A DNA stretch of 64,000 nucleotides from a virus, in the IMG/VR virus record IMGVR_UViG_3300022752_000057, positions 1 through 64,000 of that record; one strand, written 5' to 3'. Shown here one piece after another: positions 27,839 through 35,370 of the stretch. Each line of letters begins with the position of its first letter. Position 1 is the first letter of the stretch. The notes under the pieces were generated by a model. It saw only the letters and a list, made by a program, of their open reading frames with translations, ran no database searches and was not told where the DNA came from. A program made the translations under genes and the position numbers.

Positions 27839-28393
27839 ATGGCAGGACAGTCATCTCAAATTGAGAATAGAAACTTTCTTTCTCCAACAGGATTTAAATT
27901 TATTCTTAAAAGAAGCCCAAAAGTTGCTTTCTTTTGCAATCAAGCAAATATACCCGATTTAAATTTAGGAATTGCAATTCAATCAAACTATCTGAGAGAT
28001 ATACCAACACCTGGAGACAAAATTGAATTTGGAGATTTAAATTTAAGATTTTTGGTTGATGAAAATCTTGAGAATTTTATGGAAATACAAAAATGGATAC
28101 GTGGATTAGGATATCCAGAAAGTGTTCAGGAGTTTAGAGATTTGGCATCTGGTGGAATTATTAAAGCACCTTATGTCCAAGACAGGCAAGATATTTACTC
28201 CGATGGCACACTTCAGGTTTTAAGCAGCAATTTAGTTGCTAAATTTAATGTAAATTTTAAGGACTTATTTCCATACTCTTTGGCAACTTTAACATTTGAC
28301 GCTACTGATACAGATATTCAGTACTTTACAGCAGACGTAAGTTTCAAGTATACTTCATATAATATAACCACGTTGTCTGGAAATCCTTTATGA
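27839..28393 (+). CDS. Tail completion protein, gp3-like (tentative)
   Basis: 184 residues beginning MAGQSSQIENRNFLSPTGFKF. The LSPTGFKFILKRSPKVAFFCNQANIP and LTFDATDTDIQYFTADVSFKYTSYNI segments resemble cyanophage proteins annotated as gp3 (tail tube terminator) that follow gp23; I recall that neighbourhood but cannot verify it. The fold is probably a tail-tube-like beta barrel. Its stop overlaps the uvsY ATG. Confidence 0.6.
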   Translation: MAGQSSQIENRNFLSPTGFKFILKRSPKVAFFCNQANIPDLNLGIAIQSNYLRDIPTPGDKIEFGDLNLRFLVDENLENFMEIQKWIRGLGYPESVQEFRDLASGGIIKAPYVQDRQDIYSDGTLQVLSSNLVAKFNVNFKDLFPYSLATLTFDATDTDIQYFTADVSFKYTSYNITTLSGNPL

Positions 28394-28827
28394 TTATTGA
28401 TCTTGACAAAATTCAAGAAATGTGGGAAAAAGACTCAAAAATAGATCCTGACAATTTACATACTGAGTCTTTAAGCATTCCATCTTTACATGCAAAATAT
28501 TTTGATTTATATAATACCATTGTTCTTTTGAGAAAAAAAGCAGAGCAACAAAAAAGAAATATTCGTCACGAAAGATATGAGTACTATTCTGGAAAAGCAG
28601 ACCCAGAAACTTATCATGACAATCCTTTTCCCAAAAAAATCAGAGATAAAGATACCATGCAAAAATATCTTGATGCCGATGAAAAACTTTCAGCAATTTG
28701 TTTAAAAATAGATTACTACGATACTATCTTGACATACATCGAAAGTATTTTAAAGATGATTCAAAATCGCACGTATCAAATTAAAAATGCAATAGAGTTT
28801 ATTCGTTTTAACGCTGGATTGGGGTGA
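28390..28827 (+). CDS. uvsY: Recombination mediator UvsY
   Basis: 145 residues (T4 UvsY is 137). Loads UvsX onto single-stranded DNA covered by gp32. Begins with the conserved MIIDLDKIQEMWEKDSKID; further conserved is HAKYFDLYNTIVLLRKKAE, and the C-terminus has the hydrophobic oligomerisation helix (IQNRTYQIKNAIEFIRF). ATGA overlap with the upstream gene. It is next to uvsW as in other T4-like cyanophages. Confidence 0.92.
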   Translation: MIIDLDKIQEMWEKDSKIDPDNLHTESLSIPSLHAKYFDLYNTIVLLRKKAEQQKRNIRHERYEYYSGKADPETYHDNPFPKKIRDKDTMQKYLDADEKLSAICLKIDYYDTILTYIESILKMIQNRTYQIKNAIEFIRFNAGLG

Positions 28828-28835
28828 AATAAATA
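28828..28835 (+). promoter_or_regulatory. Late-promoter-like octamer before uvsW
   Basis: AATAAATA directly after the uvsY stop, about 20 bases before the uvsW ATG. T4 uvsW is known to be a late gene. Confidence 0.55.
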
Positions 28836-28856
28836 CATATAGATGAATTTATATGT

Positions 28857-30332
28857 ATGCCCAATTTGAGCATCCAAAAAATAAACGAAGTATATTTCAG
28901 AATAACCACAGAACCGCATATTGAACATGAACTTAGAGATAAGTTTACATTTCAAGTAGAATCTGCAAAGTTCATGCCACAATATCGAAGTCGATATTGG
29001 AATGGAGAAATTCATTTGTTTGATATTCGAACAAAACAAATTTATATTGGGTTGTTGGACAAAATTATTAATTTCTGTGATCAAAACGGATATACTTATA
29101 ATTTTGAGAATAACAAGTTTTATGGCACACCATATGAAGAAAATGAAGAAATATCATATGAGGGTGTTAAAGATTATATGAATTCTATTTGCTCTCACAC
29201 TCCAAGAAAATATCAAATTGAGGGAGTATATGATGCTTTAAAGCATAATAGAAAACTATTGATAAGCCCCACTGCGAGTGGCAAATCTCTGATGATTTAT
29301 TCAATCGTGAGATATTATGTGAGCAAAGAACAAAAAATCCTTTTAGTTGTCCCAACGACATCTCTTGTAGAGCAGATGTATAAGGATTTTCAAGATTATG
29401 GTTGGGATGCTGAGTCATATTGTCACCGCATTTATTCTGGAAGAGAAAAAAGTAACGATGCTCCGGTGACAATCACAACTTGGCAATCCGTATATAAATT
29501 GGAAAAATCTTTTTTTGATGAATACAACGTTATTATTGGTGATGAAGCTCACTTGTTTAAGAGCAAGTCATTAGTATCTATAATGACAAAACTCCATCAT
29601 GCAAAGTATCGTTTTGGATTTACTGGAACTTTAGACGGAACACAAACTCACAAATGGGTTTTAGAAGGTTTGTTTGGACCATCATATAAAATTACAAAAA
29701 CTGAAGAATTGATGAGACAGGGACATCTCTCACAATTAGACATTCAGTGTCTTGTTCTTAAACACCCACCTCAGAAGTTTAACACATATGAAGATGAGAT
29801 ACAATATCTAATATCTCATGACCAAAGAAATAAATTTATTAAAAATTTGTCATTGGATCTCAAAGGAAACACACTTGTACTTTTTAGTAGAGTTGAGGCA
29901 CATGGAGCAATACTCTATGAAAGCATAAATAACAATAAGCGAAATGATCGTAAAGTATTTTTCATACATGGTGGTATCGATACTGATGAAAGAGAATTAG
30001 TTAGAGAAATTACAGAAAAAGAAACAGATGCAATTATTGTTGCATCATATGGAACTTTCTCTACTGGAATCAATATCAAAAATCTTCATAATGTTATCTT
30101 TGCTTCACCAAGTAAATCAAGAATTAGAAATCTACAATCAATCGGAAGAGTATTAAGAAAAGGACAAAATAAAACTAAAGCAATACTATACGACATATCA
30201 GATGATTGTACGTATAACTCAAAAAAAAATTATACATTAAATCATTTAATTGAAAGAATCAAAATTTATAATGAAGAAAATTTTAATTATGAAATTATCA
30301 CCGTACAACTTAAAAAAAATGATAGAAGATGA
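28857..30332 (+). CDS. uvsW: RNA-DNA/DNA helicase UvsW
   Basis: 491 residues, close to T4 UvsW (about 500). SF2 helicase that unwinds R-loops and branched DNA and switches replication from origin- to recombination-dependent. Motif I is SPTASGKSLM (near residue 140), motif II GDEAH, motif III FTGTLDG; motifs V-VI are in VIVASYGTFSTGINIKN and QSIGRVLRKGQN. Its end overlaps the start of the next gene by 14 bases. Confidence 0.95.
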   Translation: MPNLSIQKINEVYFRITTEPHIEHELRDKFTFQVESAKFMPQYRSRYWNGEIHLFDIRTKQIYIGLLDKIINFCDQNGYTYNFENNKFYGTPYEENEEISYEGVKDYMNSICSHTPRKYQIEGVYDALKHNRKLLISPTASGKSLMIYSIVRYYVSKEQKILLVVPTTSLVEQMYKDFQDYGWDAESYCHRIYSGREKSNDAPVTITTWQSVYKLEKSFFDEYNVIIGDEAHLFKSKSLVSIMTKLHHAKYRFGFTGTLDGTQTHKWVLEGLFGPSYKITKTEELMRQGHLSQLDIQCLVLKHPPQKFNTYEDEIQYLISHDQRNKFIKNLSLDLKGNTLVLFSRVEAHGAILYESINNNKRNDRKVFFIHGGIDTDERELVREITEKETDAIIVASYGTFSTGINIKNLHNVIFASPSKSRIRNLQSIGRVLRKGQNKTKAILYDISDDCTYNSKKNYTLNHLIERIKIYNEENFNYEIITVQLKKNDRR

Positions 30333-30711
30333 TTTTTATGCAACACTTAAATTAAAATCTGGTGAAGAAATATTTGCCAAAGTAGCTGCTTCTGAAGAGG
30401 ATGACAGAACCTTGTTAATTATTACAAATCCAATTGTAATAAATGAAATTAAATCTCGTATTGATGTAGTAGGATATAAATTAGAACCATGGTTAAAAAC
30501 AACAAAAGATGATATGTTTATCATCAATCTTTCTGATGTTATGACTATTTCTGAATCAAATGATATTGAAATGATTCAGATGTATCAATCATTCGTTAGA
30601 CACTCATACAGAGAAAAAAAGAATCAACCAAAACTTAGTCGTCAAATGGGATATATTTCTACAGTTAATGATGCTAAAGAAGTTTTAGAAAAGCTCTTTA
30701 AGAATAGTTAA
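30319..30711 (+). CDS. Sm-like small protein after uvsW
   Basis: 130 residues from the ATG at 30319 (upstream in-frame starts would overlap uvsW more deeply). It begins MIEDDFYATLKLKSGEEIFAKV. That LKSGEEIFAKV strand pattern looks like an LSm/SH3-type barrel and recurs in the protein at 44850 (LLLKSGEDIIADV). The middle (YKLEPWLKTTKDDMFIINLSDVMTISE) is a cyanophage-conserved segment. It might bind RNA, but no function is established. It ends the late uvsW unit before an inverted repeat. Confidence 0.6.
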   Translation: MIEDDFYATLKLKSGEEIFAKVAASEEDDRTLLIITNPIVINEIKSRIDVVGYKLEPWLKTTKDDMFIINLSDVMTISESNDIEMIQMYQSFVRHSYREKKNQPKLSRQMGYISTVNDAKEVLEKLFKNS

Positions 30712-30749
30712 GCTATAATCTTTTCAACCTCCACAAAGGTTATTATAGC
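30712..30749 (+). terminator. Nested inverted repeat before the gp55 promoter
   Basis: GCTATAAT (30712-30719) pairs with ATTATAGC (30742-30749), and inside it AACCT (30726-30730) pairs with AGGTT (30737-30741). There is no T-run, so it is a weak terminator or an operator rather than a classic intrinsic terminator. Confidence 0.45.
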
Positions 30750-30762
30750 AAGAATTGAGTTC

Positions 30763-30791
30763 TTGTCAAGCATTAGTAAAAGTGTTATAAT
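30763..30791 (+). promoter_or_regulatory. Host-type promoter for gp55
   Basis: TTGTCA (30763-30768), a 17-base spacer and TATAAT (30786-30791). It lies 25 bases upstream of the gp55 ATG. A vegetative-sigma promoter in front of the late sigma factor fits early or middle expression. Confidence 0.8.
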
Positions 30792-30816
30792 GTCTACATA
30801 TTAGTGAAAAGAATTT

Positions 30817-31353
30817 ATGATAACAACGACATTTATGACCAAAAAAAAGAGGTCAGAGCATTATGTTAACAATAAAGAACTTCTAACCGCTATGATAGAT
30901 TATCATAGCAATGTTGAAAATTCTTTTATTCAAAAGTATGGAAGATTACCCACTAAGGATGACCGATCTAAGAAGTGGGATACAAAGCCACCTATTCCAA
31001 GATATATTGGAGAATGCTTTTTAAAAATTGCAAATCATCTTTCCTTTAAACCAAACTTTGTAAACTACATGTTTAAGGAGGATATGATTTCTGATGGGAT
31101 TGAAAACTGCGTTCAGTATATTCATAACTTTGATCCGAATAAGTCATCAAATCCATTTGCTTATTTTACTCAAATTATTCATTATGCTTTTCTCCGTAGA
31201 ATCCAAAGAGAAAAACGCCAATTAGAAATTAAAAATAAAATTCTTGAGCGTTCTGGATACTCAGAAGTATTTGATGACAATTCACTTGACGGAAGTAACT
31301 ACAGCGACTATAATTCAATTAAAGACGCTATTCATAGTAAGTTACGATATTAA
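30817..31353 (+). CDS. 55: Late-transcription sigma factor gp55
   Basis: 178 residues (T4 gp55 is 185). Directs host RNA polymerase to TATAAATA late promoters together with the gp45 clamp. Conserved: the HYVNNKELLTAMIDYH N-terminus and the core FKEDMISDGIENCVQYIHNFDPNKSSNPFAYFTQIIHYAFLRRI, a reduced sigma region 2. A second in-frame ATG lies at 30835. Followed without gap by gp47. Confidence 0.93.
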   Translation: MITTTFMTKKKRSEHYVNNKELLTAMIDYHSNVENSFIQKYGRLPTKDDRSKKWDTKPPIPRYIGECFLKIANHLSFKPNFVNYMFKEDMISDGIENCVQYIHNFDPNKSSNPFAYFTQIIHYAFLRRIQREKRQLEIKNKILERSGYSEVFDDNSLDGSNYSDYNSIKDAIHSKLRY

Positions 31354-32394
31354 ATGAAAGTCGCAATTATTACAGATCAGCATTTCGGTTGTCGTAAAAA
31401 TTCTAAACTTTTTCATGATTATTTTTTAAAGTTTTATAACAATGTATTTTTTCCTACTTTAGAAAAAGAAGGAATTACTACAGTCATTGATATGGGAGAT
31501 ACTTTTGATAGTCGTAAAGGTATTGATTTTTCTGCTCTGTCGTGGGCAAAAAGTAATTATTACGACAAACTTCAACAGATGGGAATCCAAGTTCACACTA
31601 TAGTAGGAAATCATACATCTTATTACAAAAATACTAACGAAGTAAATGCTGTTGATCTTTTACTTCGTGAATATCCTAATGTGATTGTTTATTCCAAACC
31701 AATAGAAATTAAATTTGATAAACTAAATGTTTTATTCATACCTTGGATTAATCAAGAAAATGAACAGGAAACATTAAAACTTATTCAAAAAACATCATGT
31801 AAATGTGCAATGGGGCATCTTGAGCTTCAGGGATTTAGAGTCAATGCCCATATTGTTATGGAACATGGATTGGATAGTAAGTTATTTGATAAGTTTGATA
31901 GAGTTTATTCTGGACATTATCATACAAGGTCAACTAACGAAAAAGTTTTCTATCTTGGAAATCCATATGAAATATATTGGAATGATGTAAACGATACTCG
32001 TGGATTTCATATTTTTGATACTGAGACGTTAGTTCATACTCCAGTCAATAATCCATATAAAATGTTTCATAACATTTATTATGAAGATACTCCATATCAA
32101 ACGTTCGATGTTCGTGAATATGAAAATAAAATTGTAAAGTTAATCGTTCGCAAGAAAACTGATCTAAAAAAATTTGAAAAATTTATCGATAAATTATACT
32201 CTGCAAATATAGCAGAACTGAAAGTTGTAGAAAATTTTGTCATCCAAGAATCTGAAGAGTTTGAGGCATTTGAGTCTGAAGATACTCTTTCTATTCTGAA
32301 TAGATATATTGAAGAATCTGAAATTAATTTGGAGAAATCAATCATCCAAAAAATGATTCAGCGAATTTATCAGGAGGCATGTGAATTAGTTTAA
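31354..32394 (+). CDS. 47: Recombination endonuclease subunit gp47 (SbcD/Mre11-like)
   Basis: 346 residues (T4 339). Metallophosphoesterase nuclease that with gp46 resects DNA ends and degrades host DNA. Metal-binding motifs: TDQHFG (D8, H10), GDTFD near 50, GNHTS near 90 and GHYHTRS near 190. Ends with a TAATG overlap to the next gene, in the order gp55-gp47-x-gp46 usual for cyanophages. Confidence 0.95.
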   Translation: MKVAIITDQHFGCRKNSKLFHDYFLKFYNNVFFPTLEKEGITTVIDMGDTFDSRKGIDFSALSWAKSNYYDKLQQMGIQVHTIVGNHTSYYKNTNEVNAVDLLLREYPNVIVYSKPIEIKFDKLNVLFIPWINQENEQETLKLIQKTSCKCAMGHLELQGFRVNAHIVMEHGLDSKLFDKFDRVYSGHYHTRSTNEKVFYLGNPYEIYWNDVNDTRGFHIFDTETLVHTPVNNPYKMFHNIYYEDTPYQTFDVREYENKIVKLIVRKKTDLKKFEKFIDKLYSANIAELKVVENFVIQESEEFEAFESEDTLSILNRYIEESEINLEKSIIQKMIQRIYQEACELV

Positions 32395-32669
32395 TGTTTA
32401 TTCTAACAATCTTAGGTAAAGAAGACGAAGGTGCATATTCTGTCCAAAATGAAGAAGGAGAACAAGTTCTTTATCTCTTTGAGGAAGAGGATGATGCAAC
32501 TCGTTATGCTTTGATGTTAGAAGAAGATGATTATCCAGAAATGCATGTTATTGAAGTTGAAGATGATATGATGATTAGAATTTGCGAATCTCATGGATAT
32601 GAGTATACTGTAATTACTCCAAATGATATTGTAATTCCTCCAAGAACACAAAAACATGATTACATTTGA
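32394..32669 (+). CDS. DUF3110-like small acidic protein
   Basis: 91 residues, acidic, beginning MFILTILGKEDEGAYSV with LYLFEEEDDATRYALMLEEDDYPEMHV. The FEEEDDATRYALMLE segment resembles the DUF3110 family of small cyanobacterial proteins, which supports a cyanobacterial host (family assignment from memory). It overlaps gp47 by one base and gp46 by 14 bases, so it is in the same translation-coupled unit. Function unknown. Confidence 0.7.
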   Translation: MFILTILGKEDEGAYSVQNEEGEQVLYLFEEEDDATRYALMLEEDDYPEMHVIEVEDDMMIRICESHGYEYTVITPNDIVIPPRTQKHDYI

Positions 32670-34383
32670 AAAAATTAAGTGGAAAAATTTTCTTTCTACT
32701 GGCAATCAATATACTGAAATTAATTTTCAAAATAACTCTACGACTTTGATTGTCGGTACAAATGGTGCTGGTAAAAGTACGGTTCTGGATGCTCTTACAT
32801 TTTCTTTATTTGGAAAACCATTTCGTAGAATTAATAAACCTCAACTGATTAACTCAACGAATGAAAAGGACTGTGTAGTTGAGGTTAATTTTTCAATAGG
32901 GCAGACGAAGTGGAAAGTTATTCGTGGAATTAAACCTAATGTTTTTGAAATTTGGAGAAATGATTCTGCTTTAGATCAATCTGCTGCAACTTTAGATCAG
33001 CAAAAATGGTTAGAGCAAAATGTTCTTAAAATGAATTATAAGTCTTTTACTCAAATTGTAATTTTGGGTAGTAGCACTTTTGTTCCATTTATGCAACTTT
33101 CGGCAGCGCATCGTAGAGAAGTTATTGAAGATTTGCTTGATATTAAAATATTTTCTTCAATGAATACAATCATTAAAGAAAAAATAAGACAGTCCAAAGA
33201 AGATATTAGAGTTCTGGAATTAAAGAAACAAACTCTCAAAGAAAAAGTTGAGATGCAAAAAAACTTTATTGAGGAACTTGAGAATCGTGGTAATGCCAAC
33301 ATAAATGCCAATAAAGAAAAGATTGCCAAGTTAAATGCCGAAATTGACAATTATGAGGCAGATAATGATGCTATAGGATATAGTCTTAAGGGTCATCAAA
33401 AAGATCAAGAAGAACTTATTGGTGCGACTGATAAACTGAAGAAGTTGGGAAATCTCAAAGGTAAAATCTCTCAAAAAGTATCAACAATTACAGAGGAGCA
33501 TAAGTTCTTCACAGAGAATACGGTTTGTCCTACCTGCACTCAATCAATAGAAGAAGTCTTTAGAATAAATAAAATTAACGACGCTCAATCTAGAGCAAAA
33601 GAGTTGCAATCTGGTTATCTAGAACTGGAGGGGGCAATTAAAGAGGAAGAAGAGCGAGAGCGTCAATTCATTTCTCTCTCTAAGGAGATTACAAAACTAA
33701 CACATGACATTTCTCAAAACAATACTAAAATCTCTGGATGCCAAAGACAAATCAGAGATTTGGAAAGTGAAATTCAAACACTTACCAATCAACTTGAAAA
33801 CAGAAATACTGAACATGAAAAGTTAGAAACATTTAAAACAGATCTCCAAAATACATATGAAGAACTAGCAACTCAAAAAGAGTCTATTCAATATTACGAT
33901 TTTACATATAGTTTACTTAAAGACGGTGGAGTTAAAACTAAAATTATCAAGAAGTATCTACCGCTGATAAATCAGCAAGTAAACCGTTATCTCCAGATGA
34001 TGGATTTTTATATTAACTTTACTCTTGATGAGGAGTTTAACGAAACCGTCCAATCTCCAATTCACGAAGACTTTTCTTATAGTTCTTTCAGTGAAGGTGA
34101 GAAACAGAGAATTGACCTTGCGCTTCTTTTTACTTGGAGAGAAGTCGCTAAGTTTAAGAATTCAGTTTCCACAAACTTAATGATTTTAGATGAAGTATTT
34201 GATAGTTCTTTGGACAGCCAAGGAACAGATGAGTTTTTAAAGATTATCCGTTACGTGGTTAAAGATGCTAATATCTTTGTGATTTCTCATAAGTCTGAAT
34301 TGCATGACAAATTTGAAAGTGTCATAAGGTTCGAGAAAGTCAAAGGTTTTTCCCGTATGATGTCCTCACAAGCACAAGACTAA
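32656..34383 (+). CDS. 46: Recombination endonuclease subunit gp46 (SbcC/Rad50-like)
   Basis: 575 residues (T4 560). SMC-type ATPase partner of gp47. Walker A is VGTNGAGKSTVLDAL (near residue 35), then a long coiled coil from about 160 to 430 interrupted by the zinc-hook motif CPTC (near 292). The ABC signature FSEGEKQRIDLAL lies near 480 and Walker B MILDEVFDSSLD near 510. The stop overlaps the next ATG by one base. Confidence 0.95.
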   Translation: MITFEKIKWKNFLSTGNQYTEINFQNNSTTLIVGTNGAGKSTVLDALTFSLFGKPFRRINKPQLINSTNEKDCVVEVNFSIGQTKWKVIRGIKPNVFEIWRNDSALDQSAATLDQQKWLEQNVLKMNYKSFTQIVILGSSTFVPFMQLSAAHRREVIEDLLDIKIFSSMNTIIKEKIRQSKEDIRVLELKKQTLKEKVEMQKNFIEELENRGNANINANKEKIAKLNAEIDNYEADNDAIGYSLKGHQKDQEELIGATDKLKKLGNLKGKISQKVSTITEEHKFFTENTVCPTCTQSIEEVFRINKINDAQSRAKELQSGYLELEGAIKEEEERERQFISLSKEITKLTHDISQNNTKISGCQRQIRDLESEIQTLTNQLENRNTEHEKLETFKTDLQNTYEELATQKESIQYYDFTYSLLKDGGVKTKIIKKYLPLINQQVNRYLQMMDFYINFTLDEEFNETVQSPIHEDFSYSSFSEGEKQRIDLALLFTWREVAKFKNSVSTNLMILDEVFDSSLDSQGTDEFLKIIRYVVKDANIFVISHKSELHDKFESVIRFEKVKGFSRMMSSQAQD

Positions 34384-34529
34384 TGCAAGTCCCCAATCGC
34401 TACCACCACTCTAAGAAGGAGCAGAAGCGGAAACTGAAACCGCAAGCACTCCGACAAGCAAAGGCACGACGCCAAGCACTCAAGAAGCGTCTCTCACAAG
34501 GAGACGCTTCTTATTTTATAAATAACTAA
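34383..34529 (+). CDS. Very basic 48-residue protein encoded over the terminator
   Basis: Begins MQVPNRYHHSKKEQKRKLK, with about one third of residues Lys or Arg, and overlaps the gp46 stop (TAATG). Codon use is GC-rich (CGC, CTC, AAG, CCG) unlike its neighbours. The last 16 codons run through the perfect terminator hairpin and the late octamer. A nucleic-acid-binding peptide is plausible. It could also be a chance frame; the exact stop/start overlap argues for a gene. Confidence 0.45.
   Translation: MQVPNRYHHSKKEQKRKLKPQALRQAKARRQALKKRLSQGDASYFINN
34482..34517 (+). terminator. Intrinsic terminator after gp46
   Basis: A perfect 12-bp stem (34482-34493 with 34501-34512), a 7-base loop, then ATTTT. 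It ends the gp55-gp47-gp46 unit, and the next late octamer begins at its T-rich tail. Confidence 0.8.
34517..34524 (+). promoter_or_regulatory. T4-type late promoter (cassette copy 1)
   Basis: TATAAATA followed by ACTAAAAAGTATTTGTAAA and then the ATG at 34545. The same cassette with the same spacing precedes the paralogous gene at 53291. Confidence 0.7.
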
Positions 34530-34544
34530 AAAGTATTTGTAAAG

Positions 34545-35270
34545 ATGAACTCACAAGAACTTCGTGCCCTTCAAGAAGCTTATAATCAAGTTTATGAACT
34601 TGATGAAACACGCACAGATCCAAGAGGTCGCCCAGCTTCTGGTCCTATGAGTGTCTATGGTGGTCGTGGTCAAGATGCTGGTCCTGGTGGTTCTGGAAAT
34701 GCTAATATTGATAGAATGGATGCTGCTCAAAGAAGAGTGAAGCAAACCCAACCTAAAAAAAAGGGAATGGCTGCTGACAGACTCTTTACAAAGTATTCCG
34801 CTAGACAGAAAGGAATGGAACACGGTGGTGAAGAAGGACCAGGACCAAATGCTCCAAGAAGAGGGGGGCGTTCTGGTCGTGGTGCAAATACTGATAGGGG
34901 GAGTGGAAATGCTGCAGCACGTAGAATGAGAGAAGAGTTTGAAGGTGACCTCTTTGATTTCATTCTTGAGCACCTAGTTGCTGAAGGTTATGCTGATACA
35001 AATGAGGCAGCTCTTGCTATTATGGCGAATATGAGTGAAGAGTGGAGAGAAGAGATTGTTGATGAAGGATATAAAAAACTTCCTGTAGGCAAAATGATAA
35101 ACCAATCTGCAAGGCATAGCAATCCAAAACGAGTTGCAAAAATGGGCAAGGTCGCTGATGCTCATAATCCTGATAGATCTCAAAGAAAAGAGGACGATAA
35201 TAGACGAACAGGAGGACGTAAAAGAGATACTGGAAGACCTAGAAGTAATGAACTTCAGGATAATTGGTAA
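34545..35270 (+). CDS. Probable packaged virion protein, paralogue of the 53291 gene
   Basis: 241 residues, strongly basic and Gly/Arg-rich in the middle. Begins MNSQELRALQEAYNQVY; L-Q-E before Ala fits the gp21 cleavage rule (Leu/Ile-x-Glu), so this may be a capsid-targeting peptide of a second type. Residues about 135-180 (DFILEHLVAEGYADTNEAALAI, NMSEEWREEIVDEGY) match a domain in the 53291 protein (YDIVLSYLLDEGYAETAEAAEAI, NMSEEWRDSILDEAY). C-terminus very basic. Function unknown. Confidence 0.65.
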   Translation: MNSQELRALQEAYNQVYELDETRTDPRGRPASGPMSVYGGRGQDAGPGGSGNANIDRMDAAQRRVKQTQPKKKGMAADRLFTKYSARQKGMEHGGEEGPGPNAPRRGGRSGRGANTDRGSGNAAARRMREEFEGDLFDFILEHLVAEGYADTNEAALAIMANMSEEWREEIVDEGYKKLPVGKMINQSARHSNPKRVAKMGKVADAHNPDRSQRKEDDNRRTGGRKRDTGRPRSNELQDNW

Positions 35271-35315
35271 ATTAAAATCTTAATGGTTGAAGACCACTTT
35301 TCAAACTGGCACACT

Positions 35316-35341
35316 AGAGGGTCTCACCACCCTCTTTTTTT
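35316..35341 (+). terminator. Intrinsic terminator
   Basis: AGAGGGT (35316-35322), 6-base loop, ACCCTCT (35329-35335) and a T-run. Ends the 34545 unit. A TATGAT box (35343-35348) follows closely but has no good -35. Confidence 0.85.
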
Positions 35342-35370
35342 GTATGATAGTTCCATAAGAAATCAAATCT

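Noticed and set aside
35343-35348. Promoter TATGAT before the VWA gene
   Set aside because: No acceptable -35 box at 15-18 bases; too weak to report as a feature.
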